DNA of 64,000 nt from Brasenia schreberi (lineage: Eukaryota > Streptophyta > Magnoliopsida > Nymphaeales > Cabombaceae): assembly GCA_036023115.1 (NCBI GenBank), contig JAYKKT010000087.1, positions 10,262,501 to 10,326,500 on the forward strand, written 5' to 3'. Shown here piece after piece: positions 61,617 through 64,000 of the stretch; position 1 is the first letter of the stretch; each line of letters opens with the position of its first letter. Below the pieces are notes generated by a model. That model searched no databases. It was not told the DNA's origin and worked only from the letters and a program-made list of their open reading frames with translations. A program made the translations under genes and the position numbers.

Positions 61617-64000
61617 TCATGTACTGTGCATTTTAGAGAAGAGAGATGGACTTTGACTGTGGATTATGGCCACCCCAATAGAGAAAGATTGCAGAGCTGA
61701 CAAAGTCGATTGAAAGTGAACAAAATACAACCCTTCATGTATGTTTACCATTTTCAAGGTTGGAAAATCTTCCTTGTTGCCCTGAATAACACCATAAAGT
61801 GAATGAGTCAATCGTGCTTCAACTGCAAGGTTAAAATTTCAAGGCAAACTTTATTCCTCAAAATAGCACCAAAGATATGTCAAAGGTGACCATTACATCT
61901 GTATCCTTTTCTGTTGTCAGAAACTTAAACATATAGTATGGTCCTTGAAAATTTGAATTCTATGTGAATATATATTCCCATAAAAGTATCATATACATGC
62001 AAAAGACCAACGTAAATTTCTCTGTACTAGAACATGGATGCGCAAACATTCTGAAAGAAAGGTTTTGACATAAAAATACCATATACGTGCACATAACCCA
62101 TTTATGATTATGTATTTCACACTTTTTAAGAAGCTATAATTCACCAAAAGTCCTTGAAGGATAAACGAGGGCTGAATGAATCAGCCAAGTTCCAAACCAT
62201 ACCACTTGATGCTCAAGTTATCTTTCCATGATGCTGAAATATTTTAAGTGGGAAAGGAATAAGTTACCTGTAAGAATAGATTAAATGATTTACATTCTTC
62301 AACAGACTCATCTTGAGCTACACTTGTGTCCTTAGAACAGTGGTTGTCAAGAACTTTGAGCTGGCAGCCAATATCCCAACCACCACAATCACAATGCCCA
62401 CCAGATCTCCATCTCTCAATAAGGCTCGTAAGTCCACCATCTTTAGTAAGTGGTCCGCCGTGAATGTCTTCAGGGACTAGAACAGTCATATCCACAACAG
62501 ACTTGCCTTTATTTTTTAGTATGAAGTCATTCCCCTTACAAGATAATTTTGAGCCTGCAACCTCCAACTTCTTCAGAAATTTCAAACCCCAGCCCCCTAT
62601 AGCCGACTCTTTGGTGCTCTTGTGATCTATACAACCTTTTACCAAAATTGCTACCAGCTGCAGGTTTGGTACCAGAAGATCCATAAAGGAGCTCTCCATT
62701 CTTGATTTACCCGAGTTTTTCTGTGCATCAGGAACATATACACAAAAAGGGTCCTTAGAACTAGAGCCATGTTGAGGCGCCTTAGTATTAATATTATGAC
62801 TGGGTGAATGTGATGCTCTAAAAATATCTGGGACTATGTTCTGTACCCCCCTAGCTTTCTTCACAACTGGATTAGCATGTTCCTTTCCCCTTTCCAATCC
62901 TTCACTTACACCAAATAAGACATATTCTGTCTCAACAGACTTGAACTGATTTGGGTTATTCCAATCAATTGAAAGAGAGCTTGAGACTTTCATCCTACCA
63001 ACAACATCTGAAACACAACCAACACCATCAGTTTTCTTAGCATGACCACCGGCTTTGATAGAGAATAAATACACCCAGTCTAGAGACTTATCTTCTGAAG
63101 ACTCAATCTTTTGGGGTTTGGCTACATAAGTTTTTTCCTGATCATCCAAGGAAAATATAAAATGAGGGATCCCACCTTCCCAAACACAATGAAGCACTCC
63201 ACTTGAAACAGTCAAACAAGAAGGCAAATTGGATTTACATGAATCTGCAGTTCTGGAACTCGAACATGAAAGAATTACATCATCTGAAAGCTCCTGCCTG
63301 GTAAAATCTGAGTCATATCTTAGGTTTCCCACCGATTCCACATCTTGTGCAAGTGATGAAATACCACAATGTCCATCGGGGGAGCTATCAGAATCTGAGG
63401 GTCTTGCTTCCCTAGTTTCAATAGACTTTGACCTATCTGAGACAATGCTTTTGACTTGATCAGCTAACTGAATAAGCAATGGACTTCTTAAAATGCTTGA
63501 GACCTTTCCACTTCCATTAACAGCATTGACAGCCAGTGGTCCAACTGGGCTGATCGTTACACCCTTATGAAGGTTGTAGTTACTCTCCAAATGGGCGACT
63601 CTTATATTCTGAATTGTAAGCTTGTCCAACTCATTCGGAACCTTCATTCCCAATTTTTTTGCTTCTGAGCTCCCAAAGAGAAACTCCATCTTCGTTTTGA
63701 ACTTAATCAGATCCTTAAAGGATATTGAAGCCCTACATATTACGTTTAAAGGAGCACTGACCAATACATAATCCAGATTCCGAATTTGTTCTATTGTACG
63801 GCAACCACAATCTGCAAGTTCTTCATACCCAATGGAGCTTATATAGTTGGGATACCTATTCTCCCCTGTGGTCTGTTTCAGAAGGTAACCTTCGTAGGTA
63901 CTTCTTTCACTTGATACCTGCATACTCCTACAAGAATGTTGTTTTTCTAGAGCCTCACCTTCCATGGAAGCTGCTGATGACTCCTGTCTAACACCAACTT
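61617..64000 (-). CDS. DUF3527 domain protein, 3' part, runs off the window
   Basis: Two exons: from the window edge to 62268, then 61781-61617, joined in phase as F-L-Q|G-N-K-E-D-F-P-T-L. The frame is open to base 64000, so the Met at 63965 need not be the start and the true start lies outside. Family hallmarks: W-E-G-G-I-P-H-F-I-F-S-L-D-D, then W-V-Y-L-F-S-I, later G-G-W-G-L-K-F-L-K-K, H-G-G-P-L-T-K-D-G-G, S-L-I-E-R-W-R-S-G-G-H-C-D-C-G-G-W-D-I-G-C. The C-terminal end reads H-E-G-L-Y-F-V-H-F-Q-S-T-L-S-A-L-Q-S-F-S. The family is plant-specific, with no known biochemical role. No transmembrane segment or catalytic motif is visible. The gene points the same way as the SUVR pseudogene downstream. 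Confidence 0.9.

Overview
This is nuclear DNA of a flowering plant. The evidence is intron-rich genes with GT/AG borders that join in phase, plant-specific families (CC-type glutaredoxin, DUF3527, SUVR SET protein), a telo-box ahead of a ribosomal-protein gene, and a dense load of plant retrotransposons, a hAT transposon and tRNA-derived SINEs. The species cannot be named from the sequence. All calls come from reading translations, splice borders and flanking duplications by eye; no search was run.

Layout. 1-8.2 kb: remnants only, namely a broken Ty1/copia pol with a 3' LTR, a long CT/TA microsatellite and a tandemly duplicated first exon resembling SGT1. 8.2-29.4 kb: one minus-strand gene for a conserved plant protein of unrecognised function. 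Its nine exons join to an open 552-codon frame. Intron 1 is about 12.5 kb and holds an old minus-strand L1 LINE split by a solo LTR, a truncated RTE LINE and a complete hAT transposon whose transposase gene appears intact. Intron 5 holds a near full-length RTE LINE. 30.3-30.8 kb: a CC-type glutaredoxin. 31-39 kb: SINE-rich spacer and a full-length RTE copy. 40.2-44.9 kb: the signal recognition particle receptor alpha gene, 9 coding exons, intact. 47.0-48.8 kb: ribosomal protein uL14 (L23), 4 exons, intact. 49-52.7 kb: spacer with recent tandem duplications and a SINE inside an RTE relic. 52.7-60.3 kb: a minus-strand SUVR-type SET-domain gene decayed by several nonsense and indel changes, with RTE insertions in its large intron. 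61.6-64.0 kb: the 3' part of a DUF3527 gene running off the window.

The repeats are the most informative part. One RTE family (single ORF with endonuclease and reverse transcriptase, 3' end in TTG repeats) is present at least nine times. Several copies have clear target-site duplications, and they range from about 3.5 kb down to one of only 47 bp. A tRNA-derived SINE family, about 105-127 bp, is scattered in both orientations. The intact genes are housekeeping genes (protein targeting, translation, redox); no operon-like or pathway clustering is seen.
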